From Phocaeicola sartorii JCM 17136 = DSM 21941 (GTDB taxonomy: Bacteria; Bacteroidota; Bacteroidia; Bacteroidales; Bacteroidaceae): a stretch of DNA of 64,000 nucleotides. Shown piece after piece: positions 1-9,029 of this stretch. Position numbers and translations under genes: made by a program. The notes below the pieces were generated by a model. That model was not told the DNA's origin, made no database searches, and saw nothing but the letters and a program-made list of their open reading frames with translations. The stretch spans positions 62,001 through 126,000 of the forward strand of contig NZ_BAKM01000010.1 in the NCBI RefSeq assembly GCF_000614185.1. Direction: 5' to 3'. The stretch's first letter is position 1. Every line of letters begins with the position of its first letter.

Positions 1-1923
1 GGATAATGATGCGGTTATTATCGCCTATATATCCCAATACGTCATCTCCCGGGATAGGCTTGCAGCATTCGGCTATCACATAGTTCTTTTGGATTGCTTC
101 GGGGGTCAGTTTCAACACTTTCTTGCTGTCTATCTTTTGCAAGGGTTCTTTCTCTTCCTCCGGTTTCTCCTTGTTTGTCTTGCTGCCTCCGAAGGCGAAA
201 GAGATATACTTTTTCCAGTTGCTGGGAGTCGGTTTGTCTTTCAGCTCGTTTTTGTCGTTTTCTCCAAGAATGATCGTTTTTAATCCGATGGCGGCAAATA
301 ATTCTTCTTGTGTCTTGCTAGTATGCAGGTTGCAGATCTTCCGTATATTTTCGGGAGTGTACTCTATTCCTTCCTTGGAGAAGAATTCGCGCAGCATTTC
401 CTCGCCGGCCTGTTGCATCCCTCGCTGTTCGCGTTTTAGTATGGCCAGAATCTTGGCCTTGGCTTTTGCGGTGGTGGCGAAGTTTATCCACGAAGGCTGT
501 ACGTGCTGTGATTTGGATGTAAGAATCTCCACTTGGTCGCCGCTTTGCAGTTTATGACTCAAGGGAACCAGCTTGTGGTTGACTTTTGCTCCGATACAAT
601 GGCTGCCCAAGAAAGTGTGGATGGAGAATGCGAAATCCAGTGCCGTACAGTTTTGCGGCATTGTTTTGATCTCACCTTTCGGGGTGAAGACAAATATTTC
701 GGAAGCAAACAGGTTCAGTTTGATGGTATCCAGAAAGTCCATGGCATCGGGTTGCGGATCGTCCAGAATTTCCTTGATGGTACGCAACCATTTTTCCAGT
801 TCGCCTTCATCTTCGCTGCCTCCGCCTTCTTTATATTTCCAGTGTGCGGCAAAGCCTTGTTCGGCTACGTCGTTCATCCGCTCGCTGCGTATCTGCACTT
901 CTATCCATTGGCCTTTATTGCTCATCAGGGTTACGTGGAGTGCCTGATAGCCGTTGGCTTTGGGGTGACTTACCCAGTCGCGCAGGCGGTCGGGGTGCGG
1001 TTTGTAGATTTTGGATATGGATACGTATATGTTAAAGCACTCATTGAGTTCTTCTTCGGGGTTCTTGGGGCTGAAAATGATGCGGACAGCCAGGATATCG
1101 TATATTTCTTCGAATGTGATATGCTTGGTCTGCATCTTGTTCCAGATGGAATAGGGGGATTTTACCCGTGCTATCAGTTGGTAGCTGATACCCATCTTGT
1201 CCAGTTGCGCACGGATAGGTGCCGTGAATTCACGGAATACCTCTTCGCGTTCTGCCTGTGTCTCTTGTAACTTGGATTCTATTTGGGTATATTCTTCCGG
1301 ATGCTCATATTTGAAACTGAGATCTTCCAACTCTGTCTTTATTTTGTTCAGCCCCAGGCGGTTGGCCAGTGCGCATAGATGTATAAAGTTTCTCCGGCAA
1401 TTTTGTATTGTTTGTTGGGAAGCATGGAGCCCAGTGTACGCATGTTATGCAGGCGGTCGGCTATTTTGATGAGGATAACCCGGATGTCATCGCTCATGGT
1501 CAGTAGCAATTTCTTGAAGTTTTCGGCTTGTGCGGAAGCACGGTCTCCGAATATGCCACCGGATATTTTGGTCAGTCCATCTACAATCTGGGCTATTTTA
1601 GGGCCGAACAGGTTCTCGATATCTTCTACGGTGTAGTCTGTATCTTCGACTACATCATGCAACAGGGCCGAACAAATGGATGTCGATCCCAAGCCTATTT
1701 CGGTGCATACGATTTTGGCAACGGCTATGGGGTGCATGATGTATGGTTCGCCCGAGCGTCGCTTTACTCCTTTATGTGCTTGTTTGGCAAAATTGAATGC
1801 CTTTGTGATGATTTCTACTTTTTTACGGTGCTTGGTCGCCAGATAACTGTCCAAAAGTTCTTGAAACCCTTGGTTTATCATTTCCTCGTCCGCTTGTTCC
1901 TGAATCTGCTTTTCATCCGTCAT
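1..1923 (-). CDS. Rel/SpoT-family (p)ppGpp synthetase/hydrolase, partial at left edge and frame-broken
   Basis: Makes and degrades the stringent-response alarmone (p)ppGpp in the cytoplasm. Residues 45-190 form the HD hydrolase domain, with MHP at 63-65 and HDVVED at 89-94 intact, so this is a bifunctional Rel/SpoT type and not a synthetase-only RelA. The frame breaks near 1369-1372; one added base turns the false end into APLANRLGLNK and the protein continues through a synthetase domain (around 1000-1200), a TGS domain (VFTPKGEIKTMP, around 640-690) and a CCKPIPGD motif close to base 30, where the window cuts it. It is last in the minus-strand run below the lytic transglycosylase, 101 bases after that gene. 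The lesion looks like a sequencing deletion; family assignment is secure. Confidence 0.9.
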
Positions 1924-2024
1924 ATCTTTGCCTCCTATAATCTATACTGCAAAAATATACAAAAAACATATTCAAGCAAGCATTTTCGGAAAATGTATCG
2001 TGTTAAATCGGTATTTTTTATCAA

Positions 2025-3286
2025 TTATCTGATCCGCAAGCTCTTTCCGGCTCTGATATTGTTGCCTCTTATACCGTTCAGATTACGTAATTGACTGACT
2101 GATACATGGTATTTGGCGGCAATTCCTCCAATGTGTCCCCTTGTTTGATTTTATGATAAAGAGTGCCTTTGGACGAGCGGCTTCCGGTGTTTGCCGTCTC
2201 TTTGATGGCTACCGTCTTTCTTTTGGTCAGGTATTCATTGGGCTTATAGGCGAATACGCTGTCCTGGCGGTCGATGAAGGTGCTGACAATGTTGTTGGGC
2301 AAACGAAGTACGCACAACTCGCTGTTGCCGGGAATGATATCCTTTTTGTATTGGGGATTCAGGCTGCGAAGCTGGTCAAGGTTGATGTTGCACACTTCTG
2401 CCACTTGCTGCAAGTGGAGGTCTTTGTCAATGTGAATGGTGTCTGTGGCATTGGGAAGCTGTGTTTCCATGGGACAGATGTCATGTTCGCAATAGTAGGT
2501 CATGATGTAGTTCGCTGCGATGAAAGCGGGAACATACCCACGGGTTTCTTTGGGCAGATAGTTGTAGATTGTCCAATAGTCTGTAGCTCCTCCGGCACGG
2601 CGGATGGCTTTGTTGATGGTGCCCGGTCCGCAATTGTAGGCTGCCAGTACCAGATTCCAGTCCTGGTAGATATCATATAGATCCTTTAGATAACGTACCG
2701 CCGCCCAGGTTGATTTGATCGGATCGCGTCTTTCGTCTATCAGGCTGTTGTTTTTCAGTCCGTATATTTTCCCGGTACCTAGCATGAACTGCCACAGGCC
2801 GGTAGCCCCCTGGCGGGAAACGGCGACAGGATTCAAGGCCGATTCTATAATCGGCAGATATTTCAGCTCTTGAGGAAGATCGTATAAATCGAGCGCTTCT
2901 TCAAAGATGGGCATATAGAAATTGGTTGCCGCAAGCATAAAGGAAACTTTATTGCGCAGACGGACGGCGTACATGTCGATGAATTTGCGTACAGCCTCGT
3001 TATAAGGCATTTCTATGATGGACGGGATGCGTGACAGGCGGTCCATATAGATGGAGTCGCTTACAACAGGGTTGGTGGAGGCCATGGTGCAGTTTTCTCC
3101 CAGTGTGATGTAATTCTTTGACTGCCAGTCCCAGTAAAGGCTGTCCATTTCCGACTGCATACTTTCAGGAACATCAATGATTTCTTCTTTTCCTGTAGTT
3201 TGCGAGTGAACGGTAATACTTTGGGTTTGTGCACTGATTCCCGTTGTTCCTATAAAGGTAAATAAACTAATTAAAAAGTTTTTCAT
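2025..3286 (-). CDS. mltD: LysM-containing membrane-bound lytic murein transglycosylase (MltD-like), frame-broken near C-terminus
   Basis: Cleaves peptidoglycan glycan strands in the periplasm. A signal peptide (MKNFLISLFTFIGTTGISAQ) is followed by a goose-type lysozyme-like SLT domain at about 110-260: the catalytic Glu is in LPIIESALNP, followed by GATGLWQFM and AAYNCGPG. A first LysM repeat (LQQVAEVCNINLDQLRSLNP) sits near 300-340. The apparent stop at 2078 comes from a one-base loss near 2126-2130; adding a base gives GDTLGGIAAKYHVSV and completes a second LysM repeat ending in SLRIR at 2025, for about 420 residues. It starts 4 bases after the DUF5683 gene, so the two are probably co-transcribed. 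Confidence 0.88.
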
Positions 3287-3290
3287 GCGA

Positions 3291-4052
3291 TTAAAATTTG
3301 AAACTGCATTGCAGGCCTATTGTGTTAGGTATCCTGCTCCGGCCGTCATTAAAAATAACAGGTTGTATTTGAAGACCTAAGTCTCTGGATATGTCAAAAT
3401 CGGATAATTCGGCATCCACGTATGCGTCTATGACCGACAGTATATATACACCGATAAAGCAGAAGATGCTTAAATCCCGATACCGGCGATAAAAATCTTT
3501 TCGTTTTCTGAAGGTGTCCTCCATGCCTTCTGCGCTTATGCCGTGGGGCAGGAAGTCTTCGTAGCTTTTGGTATTGGGATCATCGTCCATAATATCCAGA
3601 TAGGCCTGCGAATAGTCTTTGTACATTCTGTTGTTCCAGGTCAGCGCGTACGCGCATCCCACAAACCCTCCATATACTATCGGCAGTTTCCAATATTTGC
3701 GGTTGTATATCTGTCCTCCGCCGGGAATTACCAGTGCCAGCCAGATGGCACGGTTGGAATTTGGGATAAACCGGGGCTTTGTTTCGACAGCCATTGCTTT
3801 CTGTATGGAGTCGTTTTTACGAACCAAGGCGGCGGTGTCAACAGGCGCTTCCATGTTTTCTATCTTTAGCCGTTCCTCCAGCAGTCTCAGGCTGTCGGCG
3901 GCAAGTGAGTCTTTTACTTGTATGATAGAGTCTGCCTTTATACCCATACGGCGGTTGCGTGCTTTTTGGGCGTGAGCATTCATGCTTCCGGCCATCATAA
4001 GGCTTAAAAGCAGGAATGTAAACAGTTTATATGTGGATATTCTTCTTTTCAA
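3291..4052 (-). CDS. DUF5683 domain-containing membrane protein
   Basis: 253 residues with an N-terminal signal or anchor (LFTFLLLSLMMAGSMNAHAQ). The DUF5683 core starts around residue 95 with AIWLALVIPGGGQIYNRKYW, followed by a hydrophobic YGGFVGCAYAL segment, a charged region with FRKRKDFYRRYRDLS and a last membrane segment FCFIGVYILSVIDAYVDA. The C-terminus ends in a beta-like IGLQCSFKF. The biochemical role of this Bacteroidota family is not established. It lies 15 bases after parB and 4 bases before the transglycosylase gene, a placement that suggests envelope work linked to growth or division; that link is inference. Confidence 0.85.
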   Translation of the reverse strand: MKRRISTYKLFTFLLLSLMMAGSMNAHAQKARNRRMGIKADSIIQVKDSLAADSLRLLEERLKIENMEAPVDTAALVRKNDSIQKAMAVETKPRFIPNSNRAIWLALVIPGGGQIYNRKYWKLPIVYGGFVGCAYALTWNNRMYKDYSQAYLDIMDDDPNTKSYEDFLPHGISAEGMEDTFRKRKDFYRRYRDLSIFCFIGVYILSVIDAYVDAELSDFDISRDLGLQIQPVIFNDGRSRIPNTIGLQCSFKF

Positions 4053-4067
4053 TGTCGTAATAGTGCT

Positions 4068-4964
4068 TTATTCTTTCTTTTTCAGTGAGTCCAGTATTTC
4101 CATGATCCGCTCCAAGTCCTCTTCATCGTTGAATGGAATACTGATCTTGCCTTTTCCTTTGGCTGTGCATGAAAGCTGCACTTTCGAACCGAAGAATCCG
4201 CAGAGATGGCTTTGCAGCAAGGTGTACTCTTCGGATAGCTTGGAGCCTTTCGGCTTAATCTTCTTCCCGCCGCTGTCTACTGTCTCGCCACTGCTCAGAG
4301 CCTTGACTATTTCTTCCACTTTGCGGACGGAATAGCCTTGTGACTGTATTTCATTAAAGATGCGTATTTGGGTTTTAGGATCATCTAAGGCCAGCAAGGC
4401 ACGGGCGTGTCCCATGTCTATTTCACGGTTTTTCAGCGCTACCTGGATCTGTGCCGGAAGTTTCAGCAGACGCAGATAATTGGCGATGGTGGTACGCTTT
4501 TTCCCGACACGTTCGCTCAGACGTTCCTGGGTCAGTGCATATTGTTCCAGCAAGTGTTGATAAGCCAGTGCGATCTCCAGTGAGTTCAAGTCTTCACGCT
4601 GGATATTTTCAATCAAGGCCATTTCCATCACATTCTCGTCATCGGCCGTGCGGATGTATGCCGGGATGGATTTCAGCCCTGCCTGTATGGAGGCGCGGTA
4701 ACGACGTTCTCCGGCTATGATCTGGTAGGAATCCTCACTCAGTTGACGCAACGTAATGGGTTGGATGATACCAATTTCGGCAATAGAGTCGGCCAGCTCC
4801 TGCAACGCCACCGGATCAAATTCACGACGCGGCTGGTTGGGGTTGACGGATATTTTGCTCAATTCTATCTCATTGATGGAAGATGAGCCGGCGGTCTTTA
4901 CTTCTTCGGTCGAGATCAGTGCGTCAAGTCCGCGTCCTAAAGCAAATTTTTTCTGTACTGCCAT
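4068..4964 (-). CDS. parB: ParB/Spo0J chromosome partitioning protein
   Basis: Binds parS sites and spreads as a clamp to load the segregation machinery. 298 residues. The ParB N-domain runs from about 35 to 125 (ISVNPNQPRREFD, then the CTP-binding GERRYRAS motif). It is followed by the helix-turn-helix DNA-binding region (ALTQERLSERVGKKRTTIANY, about 140-165, with MGHARALLAL after it) and a C-terminal dimer domain that ends in a lysine-rich tail. The frame is intact. It begins 5 bases after parA ends, the standard parAB operon order. Confidence 0.95.
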   Translation of the reverse strand: MAVQKKFALGRGLDALISTEEVKTAGSSSINEIELSKISVNPNQPRREFDPVALQELADSIAEIGIIQPITLRQLSEDSYQIIAGERRYRASIQAGLKSIPAYIRTADDENVMEMALIENIQREDLNSLEIALAYQHLLEQYALTQERLSERVGKKRTTIANYLRLLKLPAQIQVALKNREIDMGHARALLALDDPKTQIRIFNEIQSQGYSVRKVEEIVKALSSGETVDSGGKKIKPKGSKLSEEYTLLQSHLCGFFGSKVQLSCTAKGKGKISIPFNDEEDLERIMEILDSLKKKE

Positions 4965-4969
4965 GGTTC

Positions 4970-5736
4970 TTACTTACTGTTACGTGTTATAATTTCTTGT
5001 GCCAATGCCAAATGATTTTTGGCTCCGGTCGAGTCGGCGTCATACAATATTGCAGGAATGCCGTGGCTGGGAGCTTCGCTCAGTTTGACGTTACGCTGTA
5101 TAATTGTCTTGAATACCAATTCTTGAAAATGACGTTTCACTTCATCGTAAATCTGGTTGGCCAGACGCAGGCGTGAATCGAACATTGTCAGCAGGAAGCC
5201 TTCTATTTCCAGCGATGGATTCAGCTTCGATTTGATAATCTTAATGGTATTCAGTAATTTACTGATACCTCTAATGCGAAATATTCGCATTGGACCGGGA
5301 TAATCACTGAGTCGGCTGCTGTCAGTGCATTGATCGTTATCAAGCCTAATGACGGCGAGCAGTCTATCAGGATATAGTCGTATTCGTCCCGCATGGGGGC
5401 TAATACTTTTTTCATGATCTTCTCGCGGTCTTCCAGGTTCAGCATTTCTATTTCTGCGCCAACCAGGTCGATGTGTGAAGATACGATGTCGAGTCCGTCA
5501 ATGTCGGTAGTATAAATTGCTTCCCGTATATCGGCTTCGTTGATAATACATTCATAGATAGAGCATTCTACCTCTTTAATGTTCACACCCAATCCTGATG
5601 ATGCGTTGGCCTGAGGGTCTGCATCAATAACCAGCACTTTTTTCTCCAGGGTTGCCAGAGAAGCTGCAAGGTTAATCGTTGTAGTAGTTTTACCTACGCC
5701 ACCTTTTTGATTGGCTAAAGCAATAATTTTTCCCAT
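4970..5736 (-). CDS. parA: ParA/Soj chromosome partitioning ATPase, frame-broken
   Basis: Walker-type ATPase that works with ParB in chromosome segregation. The start is the ATG at 5736 (MGKIIALANQKGGVGKTTT), because the deviant Walker A motif KGGVGKTT must lie at the N-terminus; the 25 residues upstream in the same frame have no family match. Walker B-like YDYILIDCSPSLG and QCEYFALEG follow. The frame breaks near 5268-5270: GAGGT should read GAGGGT, after which GISKLLNTIK and the rest to NSK follow in the next frame, giving 255 residues, the normal family length. An essential-type gene with a one-base loss is most likely a sequence error. Confidence 0.92.
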
Positions 5737-5854
5737 ATTAATCAGTTTTTCTCGCTGCGAAGTAACAAATAATAGGTGATTGTACCTATAAAAAACGGCA
5801 GACATTAGCAAAACTGTTGATAACTCATTGGTTTTGTTAATAACTCAACGGCGG

Positions 5855-5862
5855 CAAAGATA
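5855..5862 (-). promoter_or_regulatory. Bacteroidota -7 promoter element for parA
   Basis: The minus strand reads TATCTTTG, an exact match to the Bacteroidota TAnnTTTG element, about 120 bases ahead of the parA ATG. No clear TTG is seen 19-21 bases upstream, so the call rests on the -7 element and its position. Confidence 0.5.
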
Positions 5863-5959
5863 GAAATTTTCATTCAATTCTATTCTATTTTTAGCACTGG
5901 GTTGTAGAACATTAAGATAATTTTCTTTTCTGGCGGGAGATAGTTCCGGCAAAGAGTTG

Positions 5960-5967
5960 TATCTTTA
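5960..5967 (+). promoter_or_regulatory. Probable -7 promoter element for surE-lpxB
   Basis: TATCTTTA lies 27 bases before the surE ATG and differs from TAnnTTTG at the last base only. The upstream -33 match is weak. Confidence 0.4.
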
Positions 5968-5993
5968 CGCTCCGAGAAAAAGAGTGGAAAAAT

Positions 5994-6767
5994 ATGAAAA
6001 AAGCAAAACCGTTGATATTGCTGTCAAATGATGACGGCGTGGAAGCTAAAGGGCTGAATGAACTGATAAGAGGACTGCGCGGAATGGGCGAGATTATCGT
6101 AATGGCACCGGACGGCCCTCGCTCGGGGGCTTCGGGGTCGATCACTTCCGAGCATCCTGTCCGGTATTATAAGGTACGTGAAGAGGAGGAGCTGACTGTG
6201 TATAAATGTACAGGCACACCGGTGGATTGTGTGAAACTGGCATTGCATACAGTGGTTCCCCGGCGGCCCGATGTGGTGATAGGCGGGATAAACCACGGTG
6301 ATAATTCCTCTGTGAATGTGCATTATTCCGGCACGATGGGGGTGGTGATTGAAGGGTGTCTGAAGGGAATTCCTTCTATCGGGTATTCATTGTGTAATCA
6401 TTTTGCGGATGCTGATTTCTCTCCGTCATTGCCTTATATACGCCGTATTACTGAGCAGGTCTTGGAACATGGTTTGCCTTTGGGCATATGTCTGAATGTG
6501 AACTTTCCGGATACGGTTGTCTTGAAAGGGGTACGCGTCTGCCGTCAGACAAATGGGGCTTGGATTAATGAGTGGAAGCGCAGCCAGCATCCCCGTGGCG
6601 GAGTGTATTTCTGGCTGACCGGGGAGTTTGACAATTATGAACCGGAAGCGGAGGACTCGGATCACTGGGCGCTGAGCCATGGTTATGTGGCGGTAACTCC
6701 GACCCAAATTGATGTTACAGCATACGGGATCATGAATGAGTTGAGGAACTGGAATCTGGAAGTATGA
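5994..6767 (+). CDS. surE: 5'/3'-nucleotidase SurE
   Basis: Metal-dependent survival-protein nucleotidase that dephosphorylates nucleoside monophosphates. 257 residues, the usual length. The N-terminal LLSNDDGVEAKGL carries the metal-binding Asp pair, followed by APDGPRSGASGSIT (metal/phosphate loop), GTPVDCVKLAL and GINHGDNSSVNVHYSGTMG, all diagnostic. The frame is intact. Its stop overlaps the lpxB start (ATGA, 4 bases), so the two are translated from one transcript. The gene is divergent from parA. Confidence 0.95.
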   Translation: MKKAKPLILLSNDDGVEAKGLNELIRGLRGMGEIIVMAPDGPRSGASGSITSEHPVRYYKVREEEELTVYKCTGTPVDCVKLALHTVVPRRPDVVIGGINHGDNSSVNVHYSGTMGVVIEGCLKGIPSIGYSLCNHFADADFSPSLPYIRRITEQVLEHGLPLGICLNVNFPDTVVLKGVRVCRQTNGAWINEWKRSQHPRGGVYFWLTGEFDNYEPEAEDSDHWALSHGYVAVTPTQIDVTAYGIMNELRNWNLEV

Positions 6768-7903
6768 GATATTATTTGATCGTAGGCGAGGCATCGGGCG
6801 ATTTGCATGCGTCTAATTTGATGCGTGCCTTGAAGCGGGAGGATCCCGGAGCGGAGTTCCGCTTTTTCGGTGGGGATTTGATGACGGCTGTTGGAGGAAC
6901 GCGGGTAAAACATTATAAGGAACTGGCTTACATGGGCTTTATTCCGGTGTTGCTTCATTTGCGTACTATCTTCCGGAATATGAAGGAATGCAAGCAGGAT
7001 ATTGTCCGATGGGCTCCCGATGTGGTAATTCTGGTGGATTATCCGGGCTTTAACCTGAAAATAGCGGAGTATGTCAAGAAGCAGACGCAAATACCTGTCT
7101 ATTATTATATTTCTCCCAAAATATGGGCTTGGAAAGAGTACCGGATTAAGAATATCAAGCGGGATGTAGATGAATTGTTTTCTATTCTGCCTTTTGAGGT
7201 TGAGTTTTTTGCGGGACATCAGTATCCTGTTCATTATGTGGGTAATCCTTGTGTGGATGCGGTGGATACTTATTGTAAGGAACATCCGGATGGATTTCCG
7301 GAATTTGTAGTGGATAATGGTTTGTCCGGCAAGCCTGTTGTTGCATTGCTGGCGGGTAGCCGGAAGCAGGAAATCAAAGACAACCTGCCGATCATGCTGG
7401 AGGCTGCTGCTCCGTTCACCAAGGATTATCAGTTGGTGTTGGCAGGGGCTCCGGGGATGGATCCTGCTTATTATTCAGATTATATGAATCCGGATGTGCC
7501 GGTTAAAATCATTTTCGGACAGACTTACAGGTTGTTGAGACAGGCGCGGGTGGCATTGGTGACTTCGGGTACTGCAACTTTGGAGACGGCTCTGTTCCGT
7601 GTTCCTCAAGTGGTGTGCTATTATACTCCGGTGGGAAAGTTCATTGCTTTTCTTCGCCGGCATATTCTGAAGGTGAAATATATCTCGTTGGTCAATTTGG
7701 TAGCCGGCAAGGAGGTGGTTCGTGAACTGGTGGCGGATACGATGACGGTGGATAATGTGCGTTCTGAATTGGAGGCTCTCTTATGTAATAAGGTATATGG
7801 AAACAGGATGCTGGAAGAGTATGACCGCATTATCCGGATTTTAGGTCCGGCAGGAGCTTCGGAGGCGGCAGCCCGTGAAATGGTGGCTTTGTTGAAGAAG
7901 TAA
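6764..7903 (+). CDS. lpxB: Lipid-A-disaccharide synthase
   Basis: GT19 glycosyltransferase that joins UDP-diacyl-glucosamine and lipid X to make the lipid A disaccharide at the inner membrane face. 379 residues. The N-terminal YLIVGEASGDLHASNLMRAL motif is diagnostic, followed by FFGGDLM, LVDYPGFNLKIAEYVKK, YYISPKIWAWK, the nucleotide-binding ALLAGSRKQEIKDNLP (about 195-210), and TSGTATLETAL near 270. The frame is intact and coupled to surE by a 4-base overlap. It converges on cdsA. Confidence 0.95.
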   Translation: MRYYLIVGEASGDLHASNLMRALKREDPGAEFRFFGGDLMTAVGGTRVKHYKELAYMGFIPVLLHLRTIFRNMKECKQDIVRWAPDVVILVDYPGFNLKIAEYVKKQTQIPVYYYISPKIWAWKEYRIKNIKRDVDELFSILPFEVEFFAGHQYPVHYVGNPCVDAVDTYCKEHPDGFPEFVVDNGLSGKPVVALLAGSRKQEIKDNLPIMLEAAAPFTKDYQLVLAGAPGMDPAYYSDYMNPDVPVKIIFGQTYRLLRQARVALVTSGTATLETALFRVPQVVCYYTPVGKFIAFLRRHILKVKYISLVNLVAGKEVVRELVADTMTVDNVRSELEALLCNKVYGNRMLEEYDRIIRILGPAGASEAAAREMVALLKK

Positions 7904-7959
7904 GTTTCTCCCGGTATTTTCTGATCCTTTCGGATAAACAGTTTAAGGCTGGTTCGGTC

Positions 7960-8005
7960 TGTGGGCGGGAAAGAAAAAATATCTATTTTCTCTTGTCCGC
8001 TCACA
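7960..8005. terminator. Possible bidirectional hairpin between lpxB and cdsA
   Basis: TGTGGGCGG (7960-7968) pairs with CCGCTCACA (7997-8005) with one mismatch, and inner AAGAAAA/TTTTCTC runs extend the stem. It lies between convergent genes. The U tract is poor, so the terminator role is uncertain. Confidence 0.35.
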
Positions 8006-8046
8006 GGCAAGGATGTGTTCGGTTTTGATTCTTTGGAGTTGGCGGA

Positions 8047-8885
8047 TTAAAATAAAGAAACGACATACAGATAGACTACTGCTGCCGGAATTGCGAGAAT
8101 CGCACTGTCAAAACGGTCGAGCATTCCACCGTGTCCCGGTAAAATATTGCCCGAGTCTTTGATGCCCAATCGACGTTTTAATAGGGATTCCGTCAAATCT
8201 CCCATGTGCCGAATACTACCACTGTCAATGCCAACCCCACCCATATTCCGGTGGACATGAAAGGGAAGAAGTGGGCAAGCAGGAAAGAGGCTATGATGCA
8301 GAATACGCCGCCACCGATGGAGCCTTCCCATGATTTTTTAGGAGAAATGCGTTCAAACAGTTTGTGTTTGCCGAATAACATGCCTGTACAGTAGGCGCCT
8401 GTGTCATTCACCCAGTTGAATATAAATATAGATAGCGGGAGAATGGCATTGTATTGTGAAATGCTGGCTGTCTGGTCCGAGTGGAAAGCCAATACGTTCA
8501 GCAAAGCGAACGGCAAAGCAATGTACATCTGGCTTAGCATGGCGTAAGCCCAGTTGTTCAGCGGATTTTCTTTTTTCAGATAAAGTTCACTGACCATCAG
8601 ATAAATGAATAAGGCCAGATAAGGAATGAATATACCTGTTTGTGAAGGGTCTATTCCGAAATAGAAAAAGCACAGGAAAAGAAATACCCCGCTGAGAATA
8701 CAGATACGTTTATTTACTTGTATCCCCTCTGCATGATTGACCAGATTACAGAATTCGTTGATAGCCAATGCACTGATTATGGCGAATAGGATACCGAAAG
8801 AAACGGGACCTCCCACTATGCAGCCTATCAATACTGCAACGAAGATAATTCCGGTTATTGCCCGTTGTAAGAAATTGCTTTTCAT
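8047..8885 (-). CDS. cdsA: Phosphatidate cytidylyltransferase, frame-broken
   Basis: Makes CDP-diacylglycerol from phosphatidate and CTP, the branch point of phospholipid synthesis, in the inner membrane. About 279 residues after repair, with repeated hydrophobic segments beginning at AITGIIFVAVLIGCIVGG. The start is the ATG at 8885 (MKSNFLQRAITG), since upstream residues are atypical. The frame breaks near 8203-8206 at VVFGT; one added base continues as GDLTESLLKR and then IKDSGNILPGHGGMLDRFD, the full CDS-family signature. Third gene after rsfS and ftsH, 144 bases below ftsH. Loss of this essential enzyme is not credible, so the lesion is probably a sequence error. Confidence 0.9.
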
Positions 8886-8938
8886 GGTCGTTGGTCTTAA
8901 GTGATTCAAAAATCAAAGTAGTTAGATCTGTGCTTCAA

Positions 8939-8997
8939 TCATTCTGAATAGCAATGAAGAGTCTGCATTTGCTAACTTTTCGTGTCACTCAGAATGA
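8939..8997. repeat. Intergenic palindrome between ftsH and cdsA
   Basis: TCATTCTGA (8939-8947) and TCAGAATGA (8989-8997) are perfect inverted 9-mers 41 bases apart in the ftsH-cdsA gap. The left flank resembles an ATTCTGA..AGCAATGAAGA-type sequence common between Bacteroides genes (recollection, not checked). It could form an RNA hairpin within the operon. Confidence 0.45.
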
Positions 8998-9029
8998 CAT
9001 GCGGATAATTGACAGATCTCTCTACAATG

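Noticed and set aside
533-1270. A 245-codon open frame on the plus strand
   Set aside because: It is antisense to the Rel/SpoT synthetase and TGS region, which matches a known family; the plus-strand translation has no family features.
1348-1923. A separate 191-residue small alarmone hydrolase
   Set aside because: The next frame continues the same Rel/SpoT protein exactly, so it is the front part of one broken gene and not a short enzyme.
5795-5850. Replication origin with DnaA boxes next to parA
   Set aside because: TTATCAACA and TTATTAACA occur but differ from the DnaA consensus in the conserved CACA half, and no dnaA, dnaN or AT-rich repeat block is near.
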